Below, piece by piece: positions 32,758 to 41,889 of a stretch of 64,000 bases of DNA. The translations under genes were made by a program, and so were the position numbers. Source of the DNA: Microtetraspora glauca (GTDB lineage Bacteria; Actinomycetota; Actinomycetes; Streptosporangiales; Streptosporangiaceae); NCBI GenBank assembly GCA_001570385.1, contig BBYL01000039.1, forward strand, positions 1-64,000, read 5' to 3'. The notes beneath the pieces are model-generated. The model worked only from the letters and a program-made list of their open reading frames with translations. It did not search any database and was not told the origin of the DNA. Positions within the stretch are counted from its first letter, which is position 1; each line of letters opens with the position of its first letter.

Positions 32758-33990
32758 CTAACGCACTCCCTTGATCGGCAGGACCGCCAGCGCCCCCAGG
32801 ACCGTGATGATCGCCACCGCGCCGTACAGCGGGCCGTACCCACCGAACGCCGATACGACGGCCCCGGCGGCGGCGGGTGCCACCGTGTTGGGCAGGGTCG
32901 CGGCCAGGTTGAGCACACCCAGGTCCTTGGCGAAGTCGTCGCGGCTGGGCAGCACCTCCGAGACCAGGGCCTGGTCGACGGAGATGAAGACGCCGAAGCC
33001 GATGGTCGCGACGATCGCCGAGAGGAACATGCCGGCCGCGGTCGGCATCAGCAGCGGGACGAGCGCCGACAGGGAGATGACCAGCCCGCCGGTCAGGGTG
33101 AGCGGCTTGCGCCTGCCCATCCGGTCCGACAGCGGTCCGGACACGGCGATCGCGACCAGAAAGCCGGGCACGCCCGCCAGCCCGAGCAGGGGCGTCAGCC
33201 TGGCGGCCTCCTCGGCATCGAGGCCGAGGTAGTCCTGGGCGATGTAGAAGCTGTAGGTGAGGGCCATGTAGTAGCCGCCGAAGATGAGGATGCGGCCCAG
33301 GAACGCCCAGAAGAAGTCGGGGTGGCGCACGGGGTTGACCCAGAACGCCTTGAGGAAGGCCGCCGCGGAGAAGGGCGGCCGGGCCAGGTCCCGGTTGCCG
33401 GGATCGCGGTTCAGCACGATGAACAGCAGGATGACCGCCAGGACGACGACCGAGAAGGTGGCGTAGCCGGTGGGGATACGGCTGAGGAACAGGGAGGCCA
33501 GGACCGGTCCGAGAATCGCCCCGAGGACCTGGCCCAGCCCGATCAGCGTCGAGTAGCGGCCGCGCAGCCGGGTGGGCACCCGATCCGGCATGATCGCCCC
33601 CAGCGGACCCTGGAAGGCGTTGAAGCCGAACTGGACCAGCATCATCGCCACGATCAGCAGGGCCACGGTGCTCGCCTGGCCCGCCAGCAGCAGCGCGGCG
33701 AAGCCGATGGCCGCGCCGGCGACCATCCACGGCGCCCGGGCGCCGAAGCGGGTGCGGGTCCGGTCGGACAGCAGGCCGATGACGGGCTGGGCGACCATCG
33801 CCGCGCAGGCGCTCAGGGTGTTGATGAGCGCCAGGTTCCCGACCTTGGCCCCGTCGTCGATGGCCTGGACCTGGATCGGCAGGAAGTATCCGGAGGTGGC
33901 GTAGGCCAGGGGCGCGGCGGCGCCGACGAAGGGGACGGTGAGGAAGAGCCGCCGCAGCGAGACGGGCACGGCTTCCTTAGCGCGGGACAT
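32758..33990 (-). CDS. MFS transporter
   Basis: 410 residues with 12 hydrophobic segments. Motif A-like loops LLSDRTRTRFGARAPWM and LSDRMGRRKPL follow helices 2 and 8. The overall form (SYxxxP-poor, RLRGRYSTLIGLGQVLGAIL) resembles GPH/sugar-type or multidrug MFS proteins annotated simply as MFS transporter. The substrate is unknown; it may import the ester or its products handled by the hydrolase and SDR. Its ATG at 33990 overlaps the SDR stop by 14 bp. Confidence 0.88.
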   Translation of the reverse strand: MSRAKEAVPVSLRRLFLTVPFVGAAAPLAYATSGYFLPIQVQAIDDGAKVGNLALINTLSACAAMVAQPVIGLLSDRTRTRFGARAPWMVAGAAIGFAALLLAGQASTVALLIVAMMLVQFGFNAFQGPLGAIMPDRVPTRLRGRYSTLIGLGQVLGAILGPVLASLFLSRIPTGYATFSVVVLAVILLFIVLNRDPGNRDLARPPFSAAAFLKAFWVNPVRHPDFFWAFLGRILIFGGYYMALTYSFYIAQDYLGLDAEEAARLTPLLGLAGVPGFLVAIAVSGPLSDRMGRRKPLTLTGGLVISLSALVPLLMPTAAGMFLSAIVATIGFGVFISVDQALVSEVLPSRDDFAKDLGVLNLAATLPNTVAPAAAGAVVSAFGGYGPLYGAVAIITVLGALAVLPIKGVR

Positions 33991-34795
33991 CGAGATCCAG
34001 GGCGTCGCCCGCGAGCTGCCACAGCTCCCGCACCTGGGAGTGGAAGATGTCGCGGCCGTGCGAGGGGAGGGAGAAGACCAGCGGGGCGCCGCGCAGGACG
34101 CCCTCGACGGCGTCGCGGGCGACCTGCGCCGGTTCGATGGCCATCGGGATGGGGCCGGTGCCGAACGGCTCGGCCGCCCGTCGGCCGAAGGTGCCCGGGC
34201 GGTTGCGCTGGGAGTCGAGGATGCGAGTGTCGACCTGGCCGGGGCACAGGACGGTGACGCCGATGCCGTCGGGCTCCAACTCGGCCCGCAGGCCGTGGGA
34301 GAGGCCGACGATGGCGTTCTTGGTGGCGCTGTAGAGGGCGGTGAAGCCCGGGTCGGGCAGGAAGGCGTGGGTGGAGGCGGTGTTCATCACGTGCCGCCAC
34401 CCGCCCTGCCCGCGCATCCTCGGCAGGAAGGCGTGCAGGCAGTTGAGCAGGCCCTCGATGTTGACCGAGGACAGCCACCGCCAGTCGCCGACCGAGGAGT
34501 CGGCGATCGTGCCGAACAGCAGCACACCCGCGTTGTTGCACAGCAGCTCGACCGAGCCGAACTCGGCGTAGGCGGCCCGCGCGAGAGCCTTGGCCGACTC
34601 GGGGTCGGTGACGTCGGTGGGCACGCCGAGCGCGGGCCCGTCCAGCTCGGCGGCGACGCGCCGCGCGCTCTCGCCGTCGATGTCGGCCACGACGACCGCC
34701 ATCCCGCGCGAGGCGAGTTCCGCGCAGAGAGCGGCCCCGATGCCGCTGGCCCCGCCGGTGACGACCGCCGTGCGGCCCTGGAGTTGATCAGACAT
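33977..34795 (-). CDS. short-chain dehydrogenase/reductase
   Basis: 272 residues from the ATG at 34795 (GAAGGG site; ATG 34801 is an alternative). TGxxxGxG motif VVTGGASGIGAALCAELASR, NNAGVLLFGTI, Ser in NTASTHAFLP and catalytic Tyr/Lys in YSATKNAIVG make it a classical SDR using NAD(P). VVVADIDGESARRVAAEL, with Asp after the second strand, suggests NAD. It is first in the leftward SDR-MFS-TetR unit. The substrate is likely an alcohol or ketone from the neighbouring esterase reaction; that is inference. Confidence 0.9.
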   Translation of the reverse strand: MSDQLQGRTAVVTGGASGIGAALCAELASRGMAVVVADIDGESARRVAAELDGPALGVPTDVTDPESAKALARAAYAEFGSVELLCNNAGVLLFGTIADSSVGDWRWLSSVNIEGLLNCLHAFLPRMRGQGGWRHVMNTASTHAFLPDPGFTALYSATKNAIVGLSHGLRAELEPDGIGVTVLCPGQVDTRILDSQRNRPGTFGRRAAEPFGTGPIPMAIEPAQVARDAVEGVLRGAPLVFSLPSHGRDIFHSQVRELWQLAGDALDLDVPR

Positions 34796-34829
34796 CGGCA
34801 TCCCTTCGGAAAGATGCGGCGAGCATACT

Positions 34830-34845
34830 TACCAAGCACTCGGTA
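34830..34845. promoter_or_regulatory. TetR-type operator in the divergent promoter region
   Basis: TACCAAGCACTCGGTA differs from its reverse complement at only a few positions and has the TACC...GGTA form of TetR-family sites. It is midway between the SDR start (34795) and hydrolase start (34888), so one bound repressor could silence both. Confidence 0.7.
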
Positions 34846-34887
34846 GGCTAGAGGTGATCGCATCCAGGCCGAGCGGAAGAGGTAGTG

Positions 34888-35901
34888 ATGTCCATCCGAG
34901 CAGGCGAGGTCGAGGGCCCTCTGGGCGAGGTGCTCCGCGTCATGATGGCGTCGGAACCGGTCGACCAGGAGCGGAGCGCCGCCGAACAGCGCGAGGAGAA
35001 CGCCCAGCTGTGGCGAGCCTCGCTCGAGTTCGTGGTCAGGCCCGCCCCCGAGGGCGTCACAACCGAGGACCTGGAGATCCCGGTCAAGGGCGGCACGATC
35101 GGCGCGCGCATCTACCGCTGCGAAGGCGCGGTGGGAACCCACGTGTTCTTCCACGGAGGCGCCTACTGGCTGGGCAGCGTGGAGCTGTCCGACATCCACA
35201 GCCGCTGGCTGGCCAAGCTGTCCGGGGTCGCGATCGTCTCGGTCGACTACCGGCTGGCGCCCGAGCATCCCTACCCGATTCCGATCGACGACTGCGCGGA
35301 GGCGACGGCCTGGCTCGCCGCCAACGGCGCGGAGCTGGGCCTCGACCCCTCGTCGCTGTCGGTGGGTGGGGAGAGCGCGGGTGCGAACGCGGCGGCGGTC
35401 GTCGCCCTGCGGTGCGCGTCCGGTGACGGGCCCAGACTGGTCGCCCAGGTGCTCAGCGTGCCATTGACCGACTGGCTCGACGCCGCGATCTACGAGGCGG
35501 AGATGGACCCGCGCTGCACCCCCACCGCCGCCGACATCACGCTGGCTCGTCGCCACCTGTTCGGCGAGGCTCCCCGGCCCGAGCAGATGCTCGCGGCCTC
35601 ACCGCTGCGCGCGGTGATTCCGGACGGCATGCGCGGCATCAAAACCATGATCATGACCAATCAGTTCGACCGGCTGCGCGACTCAGGTCAGGCTTACGCC
35701 CAACTGCTCCTGCGGGAGGGCGTGGAGGTGACGACCTATCACGCCCCGGACATCTTCCACGGCGGGACCGGCATGACCGCCCTGTCGGCCTCCGCCTGCC
35801 GTTACGAAGCCGTCTACGCGGCCTACGTACGTGAAACGCACCGGGATCCGCACTGTTACGGCAGCTGTAGATCGTTAGGCGCTGCAATATGGGTCAAGTG
35901 A
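34888..35901 (+). CDS. alpha/beta hydrolase (HSL/esterase family)
   Basis: 337 residues. THVFFHGGAYWLGSVE contains the HGG oxyanion motif, VDYRLAPEHPYPIPIDDC the conserved RLAPEHP, and VGGESAGANAAAVVALR the GESAG nucleophile; the late DIFHGGTG holds the His. This is the hormone-sensitive-lipase esterase family, acting on short to medium acyl esters in the cytoplasm. The last 20 residues (DPHCYGSCRSLGAAIWVK) look unlike the family and may result from the IS remnant just downstream replacing the native end. Divergent from the SDR gene. Confidence 0.88.
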   Translation: MSIRAGEVEGPLGEVLRVMMASEPVDQERSAAEQREENAQLWRASLEFVVRPAPEGVTTEDLEIPVKGGTIGARIYRCEGAVGTHVFFHGGAYWLGSVELSDIHSRWLAKLSGVAIVSVDYRLAPEHPYPIPIDDCAEATAWLAANGAELGLDPSSLSVGGESAGANAAAVVALRCASGDGPRLVAQVLSVPLTDWLDAAIYEAEMDPRCTPTAADITLARRHLFGEAPRPEQMLAASPLRAVIPDGMRGIKTMIMTNQFDRLRDSGQAYAQLLLREGVEVTTYHAPDIFHGGTGMTALSASACRYEAVYAAYVRETHRDPHCYGSCRSLGAAIWVK

Positions 35902-35914
35902 CAGAGGCAGCTGT

Positions 35915-36262
35915 TACCTTGTTCCACCGCCGATGGCAGGCGGCTGCCCGAGCTTGATGGCGCCGCCGCCACAGCGACCAGCGCAGGGCATGTTCGGAGT
36001 CGACGTCTTGCCGAGGCGTGGAATCACGAACCGGCGGAGAAGTTTCACCAGCTCACGGCAGCTTGCGAGAACGAACTCACCGGCTTGGGTGCCCATGCTG
36101 CCACCGCGTTCCAGGCTGATCGTCACAGCCGGCAGCGCGTCGGCGATCATGCTCCACCGGTGCCAGGACGTGGTGACCTGTCCCCGGTCCAACCCGGTCA
36201 GGCCCTTGGCGGCTTGGAACTCTTCTTCGATCCTGCGGCTGCCGAAAACTCCATCCGCGCAG
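35915..36262 (-). pseudogene. IS701/IS4-type transposase, C-terminal fragment
   Basis: Leftward: RRIEEEFQAAKGLTGLDRGQ then VTTSWHRWSMIADALPAVTI and ELVKLLRRFVIPRLGK; after a frame change near 36015, EHALRWSLWRRRHQARAAAC. IxEExF with AKG and GLDxxQV, and the RWRRxHQA tail, are the mark of IS701-group transposases. Only about 115 residues remain. Confidence 0.7.
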
Positions 36263-36268
36263 CTCAAG

Positions 36269-36488
36269 CTATGAGTACTCGTGGAGGACGCCGCCGAGCC
36301 GGTCTCGTCGGCGTATGTTCAGGTTGATGATTCGCTCTGGATCGATGATCGGATCCGGGGCGGTACGCAGCGGGGCCGCTTGGGCCAGGGCTTGATGGGC
36401 TCGGTGCTGGTTGTAGAACCGTTCGTACTCGCGCAAGGCGTACCGTAGGTGGCGTTCGTTCCACAGGAAGTCGATCTCCCGGTCCTCC
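36269..36488 (-). pseudogene. integrase-core transposase, C-terminal fragment
   Basis: Leftward: DFLWNERHLRYALREYERFY, NQHRAHQALAQAAPLRTAPD, INLNIRRRDRLGGVLHEYS then TAG. It is a further member of the rve_3 family. Its right edge joins a wax-ester-synthase fragment at about 36489, so this IS once inserted into that gene. Confidence 0.8.
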
Positions 36489-36713
36489 CCAGTACGGATG
36501 GTCGAGCCGGAACGGCACCTGGACCAGGCGACGGCGCAGCGGCGGGGCGGGGTGCACCCGCTTCCTGATCAGGACGATCATGGCTTCCCTGGTGATCGCG
36601 CCGTCCGGTGCCGTGGACGGATCGAGAACGGCGAGCCCCGCGATGTGCGTGTGGTTGGTGGTCGTCTCGAAGTTGAGGAACTGCGCGTCGAGCGCGCTCA
36701 GTTGCCGCGCCAT
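36489..36713 (-). pseudogene. wax ester synthase/DGAT-like acyltransferase, 5' fragment
   Basis: ATG 36713: MARQLSALDAQFLNFETTTN, HTHIAGLAVLDPSTAPDGAI and RKRVHPAPPLRRRLVQVPFR then LDHPYW. That is the start of the WS/DGAT family (LSALDxxFL ... LDHPYW), which forms triacylglycerol or wax esters. The HHxxxDG catalytic motif would follow but is cut off by the IS fragment. Confidence 0.75.
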
Positions 36714-36824
36714 GCCTGGTCACTGCCCTCGTCGTCCAGTCTCCGATCAGCTTCCCACCAGTGATGGTGCACCTCGTACGGCATGCCCAAGACAGCGGGG
36801 TGCGCTCTGACCGGTGGGGCGCCT

Positions 36825-37259
36825 TCAGAGGATGGTGACGACGCCGACCGCGATGCCGCTGAACAGGAGCAGCAGGCCGACGCCGAGGAAGATGCCGGCG
36901 AGCAGCGTCCCGCTGTCGGTCAGGTTGTCGATCCGTAGGCGGGCCGGATCGGCCGGGTCATACATGATCGCGACGTGCTGTCCTTGACGTGCTGACGGGG
37001 GGTCGCTGCCGACATCGCTCTCGGCTTGCACCACCTGGCCGTACACCGTCGTGAAACGCAGGATCGGATAGTAGACGTAGCCTTCGCTGGATTCGCTGCG
37101 ACGCAACCCGACGACTTGGCCCTGGGCACGCAGGGCGCGCTTGCGGAAGTTGCGGGCGTTGATGAGCAGTCCGGCCCCTAACAACGTGAAGATCACGCCG
37201 TGAAGGCCGAGGACGAGCAGGGCGATACTGGTATCCGACACGCGGGGAACGTACAACAT
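36825..37259 (-). CDS. DUF3592-like membrane protein
   Basis: 144 residues from the ATG at 37259. It has two hydrophobic helices, one near the N-terminus (IALLVLGLHGVIFTLLGAGL) and one at the C-terminus (GIFLGVGLLLLFSGIAVGVV). The extracytoplasmic beta-rich domain between them (GYVYYPILRFTTVYGQVVQA, HVAIMYDPADPARLRIDN) is typical of DUF3592. Function is unknown. It stands alone. Confidence 0.82.
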   Translation of the reverse strand: MLYVPRVSDTSIALLVLGLHGVIFTLLGAGLLINARNFRKRALRAQGQVVGLRRSESSEGYVYYPILRFTTVYGQVVQAESDVGSDPPSARQGQHVAIMYDPADPARLRIDNLTDSGTLLAGIFLGVGLLLLFSGIAVGVVTIL

Positions 37260-37655
37260 CGCGATTGATGCCAGCTTGATCCCTGCTCGACATGAATCGA
37301 GATCCTCTGGCGGGCGTGTACCGCCGTGGGAGTACGCCTCAGCCGGCGGGCTTCTCATCCGGGGTCTTTCGCCCAGGGCCGGGGCCTTCCTCAGTGGCGC
37401 AACCGCATCACGATCTCGGCGACTGGCCTTCCCCGCCGAAGCGGGGCGAAACGTCAGCGCCTGGCCGTACCCGTGCCCGGTCGACGCGCCGCAATGGAGA
37501 CCTCCGTCGAAACCGGGGGTGAGACTCACCACCGAAGGCCCGACCCGACGTCTACTGCCTGCCACGATGGAGGCCCTCGCTGGGGCGAGGGTGACCTGCC
37601 GCCGCTGCCGCCCGCCCTGCTCCACCTCGATCACCGGCCAAGTCCAGCCCGGAGC
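37260..37655. other. 396-bp stretch with one hairpin, no gene seen
   Basis: The only clear feature is CCCTCGC-TGGG-GCGAGGG at 37574-37591, a 7-bp stem that may end the leftward small secreted gene. Open frames here lack ribosome sites or family resemblance. Confidence 0.4.
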
Positions 37656-37855
37656 TCACCCGCCGGTGGCGGGCCAGTAGTCCTCCTTCATCGGCGCGAC
37701 CCCGCCGGAGGAGGGAGAGAAGTTCTCGCCCATCGGGGCGACCCCGGTGCCCCTGGGCCAATATCTTCGCCGACGGCTGCCGGGTCGGTGGCCAGGGCGA
37801 ATCCGGCTGCGGTCAGTAGCCCGATCGCGACCAGTCTGAGCGTCGTCCTGGTCAT
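37656..37855 (-). pseudogene. small secreted peptide, probably frameshifted
   Basis: ATG 37855 with GAGAGG upstream encodes a signal peptide, MTRTTLRLVAIGLLTAAGFA then LATDPAAVGEDIG. A one-base shift near 37745 is needed to read the repeated tail GVAPMGENFSPSSGGVAPMK then EDYWPATGG and a TGA at 37656. The repeat of GVAPM in that frame makes it the likely true C-terminus. About 65 residues; unknown function. Confidence 0.45.
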
Positions 37856-38249
37856 GCCGTCACCTCTCATCGCTCCGATAACGCGATCTCCCGCCGCGGC
37901 CGGGGATGGCCGCATGTGGCCACCCTGCCTAGTTGGCCTATCGATTGGTTCAAACAGAACCGCGATGCCGTCCGCGCGGCCGTCACCTTGCCGTTCCACA
38001 ACGGCGGCACACGGACACCGAGCGGGGCGGGTAGTCAGGACATCCGGCGAGCGCGGCATGGACAGCGTCGATAACCCGGATGCGGTGAGCTGCGGTGGTG
38101 CTCAGTCGGGAGGAGAGGCGGCGATAAAGGGACGCTGGAACGCGGTGGAACGGGTTGGAACGCCTTCCAGGTGAGTGCCGCCGTCCGTCCGGACGGCATC
38201 CGGCCATTCACAAAGGGACGCCGGGCACTCGAAACGGAAGGTGAATCAG
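37856..38249. other. 394-bp stretch, no gene seen
   Basis: Divergent promoter space between the small secreted peptide and the secreted protein at 38250. No palindrome longer than 6 bp stood out. Confidence 0.4.
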
Positions 38250-38759
38250 ATGAACAGACGCGTTCTGGCCACCGCGCTCCTGGCGGCCACGATGATGGCC
38301 TTCGGCGGTGCCGCACAGGCCGCCACCACAGCCAAGGCCACCGGCAAGCTGGGCAAGGACCCCGGGCCGTTGACCCAGTCCCGGTGCGACGCCATGGCGT
38401 ACTCGATCGACCTGCTCAACCAGTGGGCGCAGGGCACCAAGGATCCCGCCGCGGCCAAGCGCTTCCTGACCTCGGCGGACACCGTTCGCACTGTGGGCGA
38501 GTGGCGGGGGTGCAAGATCACCACGACCGGCAGCGGGGCCAGCGCGCGTACTGTCGCCACCGCCACGGGCAGGTCGAACTTCCCAGGCATGAAACCGGCC
38601 ACTCAGGCTGAGTGCAATGGCTTCGCCGCCGTGCTCGACTCGATGGAGGAAGGGGCGAACGCGGTCAAGGAAGACTTCGGAAAGAAGGCGATCTCGTCCG
38701 CGCAGTTCGTCGTCGCATCCACCGGCGAAGCCAAGGGGTGCACGTTCCAGTCCGCTTGA
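38250..38759 (+). CDS. secreted protein of unknown function
   Basis: 169 residues. ATG 38250 follows GGAAGG. Signal peptide MNRRVLATALLAATMMAFGG then AAQA, with Ala-x-Ala cleavage near residue 24. The mature part has three or four Cys (SRCDAM, WRGCKI, AECNGF, KGCTF), mostly helical. No family is recognised. It is monocistronic and convergent with the regulator gene at 38787. Confidence 0.75.
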   Translation: MNRRVLATALLAATMMAFGGAAQAATTAKATGKLGKDPGPLTQSRCDAMAYSIDLLNQWAQGTKDPAAAKRFLTSADTVRTVGEWRGCKITTTGSGASARTVATATGRSNFPGMKPATQAECNGFAAVLDSMEEGANAVKEDFGKKAISSAQFVVASTGEAKGCTFQSA

Positions 38760-38786
38760 CGGGTGACGGCGGCCGACCGGCCGCCG

Positions 38787-40772
38787 TCAGGGACAGTAAC
38801 AGCAGCGGGCGCCGGTCCGTACGGTGGCACGAAGCTCGTCGCCGATGACTGGGTCCGCCTCGCTGATCCGGTCGAGGGCTCGCCGGATCGCCTTTCCGAC
38901 GGAGACCCGAGCCCGCTCATGGTCGCTGCTGAAGCCGCGCGCCCGGCCCCCCAGTCCGGTCGCCCGGCCCAGTTCGGTGATCAGCCAATCCTGCTCGGCG
39001 CGTAACGCGGAGGCGCGTTCGCTCCCGCCGATCCGGCCGAGCTCGTCGAGTTCATCGAGTTCGGCTGCCAGCCGTACCAACCGCTCCCGGTACGCCTGCC
39101 TGGCCGTGCTGTCCAGCAGCGGGTGGGCCGGGGTGACATCCCCGGCGGTCGGCACCTTCATGCCCGCGGCCAGGTCGATGGCGGGGACCTCGTGTCCGGG
39201 GTTGGCGAGCAGCACCGCCAGGTGCCGCATGCCGACACAGTGGCCGACCAGCACGGCCCGCGTGCCCATCTCGACCCGCCATCGCCCGCCCCGGCGCTGG
39301 ATCACCACCTGGGCCGCCTCGCCGGAAACGCCGGAACCGGCGGAACCGCCCGCGTGGATCACCGAACGCCGCCCCGCCTCGGAAGGCAGCGCCACGCCGA
39401 GCTCCGCCGCATCACGCACGGCGATGGCGTGTTCCTCCCGGGCCGCCTCGTCCCGAGGCCCGTCACGCAGCCGCAGTGCCTGGCCCAGACGCCATCGGGA
39501 CAGGGTCACCGCCGGCCAGTGCCCCAGCGCCGTGTTGTCGCGGATGGCCGCGCCCAGATGCGCCACCGCGTTCCCGGCGTCGCCGCAGGTCAGCGAGGCC
39601 ACCCCGAGCGTATGGTGTACCGAACCGAAGCAGGCGGCCCCGAGGCTGACCATGACCGGTAGGCGTGCGAAGGGGCGGAGCAGCGCGTACGCCTGTGCCG
39701 AGATCTCCGCGTCGCCGACCAGGTGGGCGGCCTCCACGGCCCCGTACATCGCCACCAGCCAGCTACTCGACCTGGACAGGCCCGCCAGGCCGGGGCCGCG
39801 CAATCTGGCCAGCGCGCCCTCCGCCTGACGGCGATCTCCCGCCGAGGCCGCGGCCACCGCCAGCGCGGCGAAGCCGGAGTTGTCCACGGCGCTGAGCTTG
39901 GGCGAGTTCACCAGCTCAGACAGCATCGGAAGCAGTTCGGCGACACGGCCCTGGTACCAGCGGATCGCGACCAACTGCCCGGCGTGCCACACCGCCCCGT
40001 CGACGTCGCCGGCCGTCGTGCCTCGCTCGGCACAGGCGGCCGCCCGGGCCTCGGCCTGCGCGAACCCGCCGCCCCGGATGGCGAGCATCACCTCGATCGC
40101 GTCGGCCACGAACCCGGCGGCCAGATGGTCTCGATCTGCCAGCAGGCCGCGAAGTTCCGCCAGGCCGCGACCGGCGTGCGGATCCGCGTCCAGGAACAGA
40201 TCGACGGTCCGCCACAGCAACCCCATCAGCAGATCGCCGCGGCGAGCCGTCCTGGACGCGGTGGCGATCAGCTCCTGGGCGAGTTCGAGCCGCAGCGCTC
40301 CGTCTCCGGGGCCGAGCACACAGTGATGAGCCAAGCTCAGGGCCTCCGCCAGGGCGACGGCGTCACCCCGGCTCCTCGCCTCCTCGACCACGGCGAGGAC
40401 CGCGGCATGCCCGCCGGTACGGTAGTCCTCCTCAGCGGCCAGCCGTGCCCGCAACCGGAGCGCGAGCACCGAACGCGGATCGATGCTCGACAGAGCGTGG
40501 CGCTGCCGTACCCGGACCGCCGCCGTGTCGGCGGCCGTCCGATGCTCGTGCACCCACAGCCCGCCGAGCCCGAGCGCGGCACGCGCCATCGCGGGTCCGT
40601 CATCGCACCGCTCGGCTTCCCGGTAGGCCGAGTCGAAGCAGCGCCGGGCGGTGCGCAGGTCGCCCTCGCCGTACAGTGCGCGTTCCCCCGCCAGGAGCGA
40701 CGATCCGATGCCGTGCTCCGATGGGATCGGGCTCCCCGTCAGACTCCGCACCCTGTTCCGGGCTCCTTTCAT
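38787..40772 (-). CDS. large TPR-like regulatory protein without NTPase domain
   Basis: 661 residues from the ATG at 40772. Residues 30-480 are repeated helical pairs rich in Ala/Leu (GERALYGEGDLRTARRCFDS, RGDAVALAEALSLAHHCVLG, GVASLTCGDAGNAVAHLGAA), like the TPR arrays of LuxR/AfsR-type regulators. Residues 530-661 have the conserved end seen in actinobacterial ATP-binding regulators: GMRHLAVLLANPGHEVPAID, TARQAYRERLVRLAAELDEL and GKAIRRALDRISEADPVIGD then ELRATVRTGARCCYCP. No Walker motifs are present, so the ATPase half is absent. Confidence 0.72.
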   Translation of the reverse strand: MKGARNRVRSLTGSPIPSEHGIGSSLLAGERALYGEGDLRTARRCFDSAYREAERCDDGPAMARAALGLGGLWVHEHRTAADTAAVRVRQRHALSSIDPRSVLALRLRARLAAEEDYRTGGHAAVLAVVEEARSRGDAVALAEALSLAHHCVLGPGDGALRLELAQELIATASRTARRGDLLMGLLWRTVDLFLDADPHAGRGLAELRGLLADRDHLAAGFVADAIEVMLAIRGGGFAQAEARAAACAERGTTAGDVDGAVWHAGQLVAIRWYQGRVAELLPMLSELVNSPKLSAVDNSGFAALAVAAASAGDRRQAEGALARLRGPGLAGLSRSSSWLVAMYGAVEAAHLVGDAEISAQAYALLRPFARLPVMVSLGAACFGSVHHTLGVASLTCGDAGNAVAHLGAAIRDNTALGHWPAVTLSRWRLGQALRLRDGPRDEAAREEHAIAVRDAAELGVALPSEAGRRSVIHAGGSAGSGVSGEAAQVVIQRRGGRWRVEMGTRAVLVGHCVGMRHLAVLLANPGHEVPAIDLAAGMKVPTAGDVTPAHPLLDSTARQAYRERLVRLAAELDELDELGRIGGSERASALRAEQDWLITELGRATGLGGRARGFSSDHERARVSVGKAIRRALDRISEADPVIGDELRATVRTGARCCYCP

Positions 40773-41439
40773 GATCGGGCCCCGTGTCCGCCGTCGCGAC
40801 CGTAGGCAGCGTTGCTTGCAGGACCCTTGACTACGGCTTACGTCGCCGCTGGACAGCGTGAAGCCGTCCCTACCGGCCAACGCGTCCCGATCAGGCGTTT
40901 GAGCTGACCCCACAGGCACACGTCGAGGTCGCTTCCAGGTCCTCAGCCAGAAGAAGGTGTGGCGGGCCCCGACCGTGTAGCGGTGCAGCCGCGCCCGTAC
41001 CGGGCCTTCAGTGTTCGGGGCGATCGTCAGCCCGGCCGAGCGGGCGATGTGTTCGGCAACCTGGGGAACAGTCAGAAGATCATTGCGGATGTGCTCGGCG
41101 ACTACCTCAACAGCTTCGTCGTGGGGCTCCACTGTGGGCGACCTTTTCTGCAGCGCGCTGACCGGTTGCGCCTTCGCCAAGGGCCGTTTCTCCGGCAAGT
41201 CGGAATCCACACCGGGATCGCTCTCGCGACGGCGACGCCGGCCGTTCTTCCCGTCGTGATCATCTACCTGGTAGTGCAACGGCAGATCATCCGGGGAATC
41301 GCCATGTCCGGCATGAGGAGATAGCCGACAGGCCGGGCCTGTTCGCGTCGCTGAGGACGGTGTCCTGCGGATGGGCTGCGCAAAGCGATTGCAGGCCGGT
41401 CGGGGAAACGTGGACAGATCGACATGCAGCCCCCAAAGT
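40773..41439. other. 667-bp stretch without a convincing gene
   Basis: The leftward frame of the TPR-like gene stays open to 41279 and contains RNDLLTVPQVAEHIARSAGL then TIAPNTEGPVRARLHRY, which has some protein-like character. However, it has no ribosome site, and the 5' extension is Arg-rich. I leave it unassigned. Confidence 0.4.
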
Positions 41440-41475
41440 CATATGACATCTTACGATATTGTAAGACGTCATATG
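41440..41475. promoter_or_regulatory. 15+15 bp palindrome, probable operator
   Basis: CATATGACATCTTAC-GATATT-GTAAGACGTCATATG, one mismatch in 15. It is strikingly A+T-rich. It sits about 80 bp before a TTG at 41555 with AAGGAG, so it was probably an operator for a now decayed gene. Confidence 0.65.
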
Positions 41476-41554
41476 CTGCCGTGATCCGAGCGGATCGACG
41501 ATGTTCCAGGGCGTCTGTCGTCGGCGTTCCCCTATCCACCAAGGAGCGGCCCCC

Positions 41555-41770
41555 TTGAAACGCGTCCTGGCCGTCGGCGGTGCCGAGGTCGGCCTCCCGG
41601 CCACCGCCGCGGTCACCTCCCCGCCAACGCCACAGGCGACGTCGCCAGCACCTCCGCGCCAGCACCCCCCTCGCCGACACCAACATGGCCGCCCGCCAGG
41701 TAGCCGCCTTCTGGTACGGCGAGAACAAGTTCTCTGTCAAGTCCTGCACGTTGACGATGGAGATGATCTT
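41555..41770 (+). pseudogene. decayed gene downstream of the palindrome
   Basis: TTG 41555 after AAGGAG begins MKRVLAVGGAEVGLPATAAV, then loses sense. A second frame gives LADTNMAARQVAAFWYGENK then FSVKSCTLTMEMILSG. The two may be ends of one deleted gene, possibly an NAD(P)-binding or flavodoxin-like protein. Weakly supported. Confidence 0.25.
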
Positions 41771-41889
41771 GTCGGGTCTGCAGCTTGGAAGGGAGAAGGT
41801 TCGATGGCGCGTCGTGCGCCCTCAACTCAAGAGGCTGTTGTTTGTGATCAGGCCTTTGAAGCGCTCCGGCTTCGATGGAGCACAGCATC

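Noticed and set aside
32413..34257. A 614-codon rightward open frame
   Set aside because: It is antisense to the clear TetR, MFS and SDR genes and has the low-complexity Arg/Gly/Gln composition of a shadow frame.
40773..41279. 5' extension of the TPR-like gene to 41279
   Set aside because: The extension is Arg-rich and without a ribosome site; the ATG at 40772 begins the alanine/leucine-rich helical sequence.
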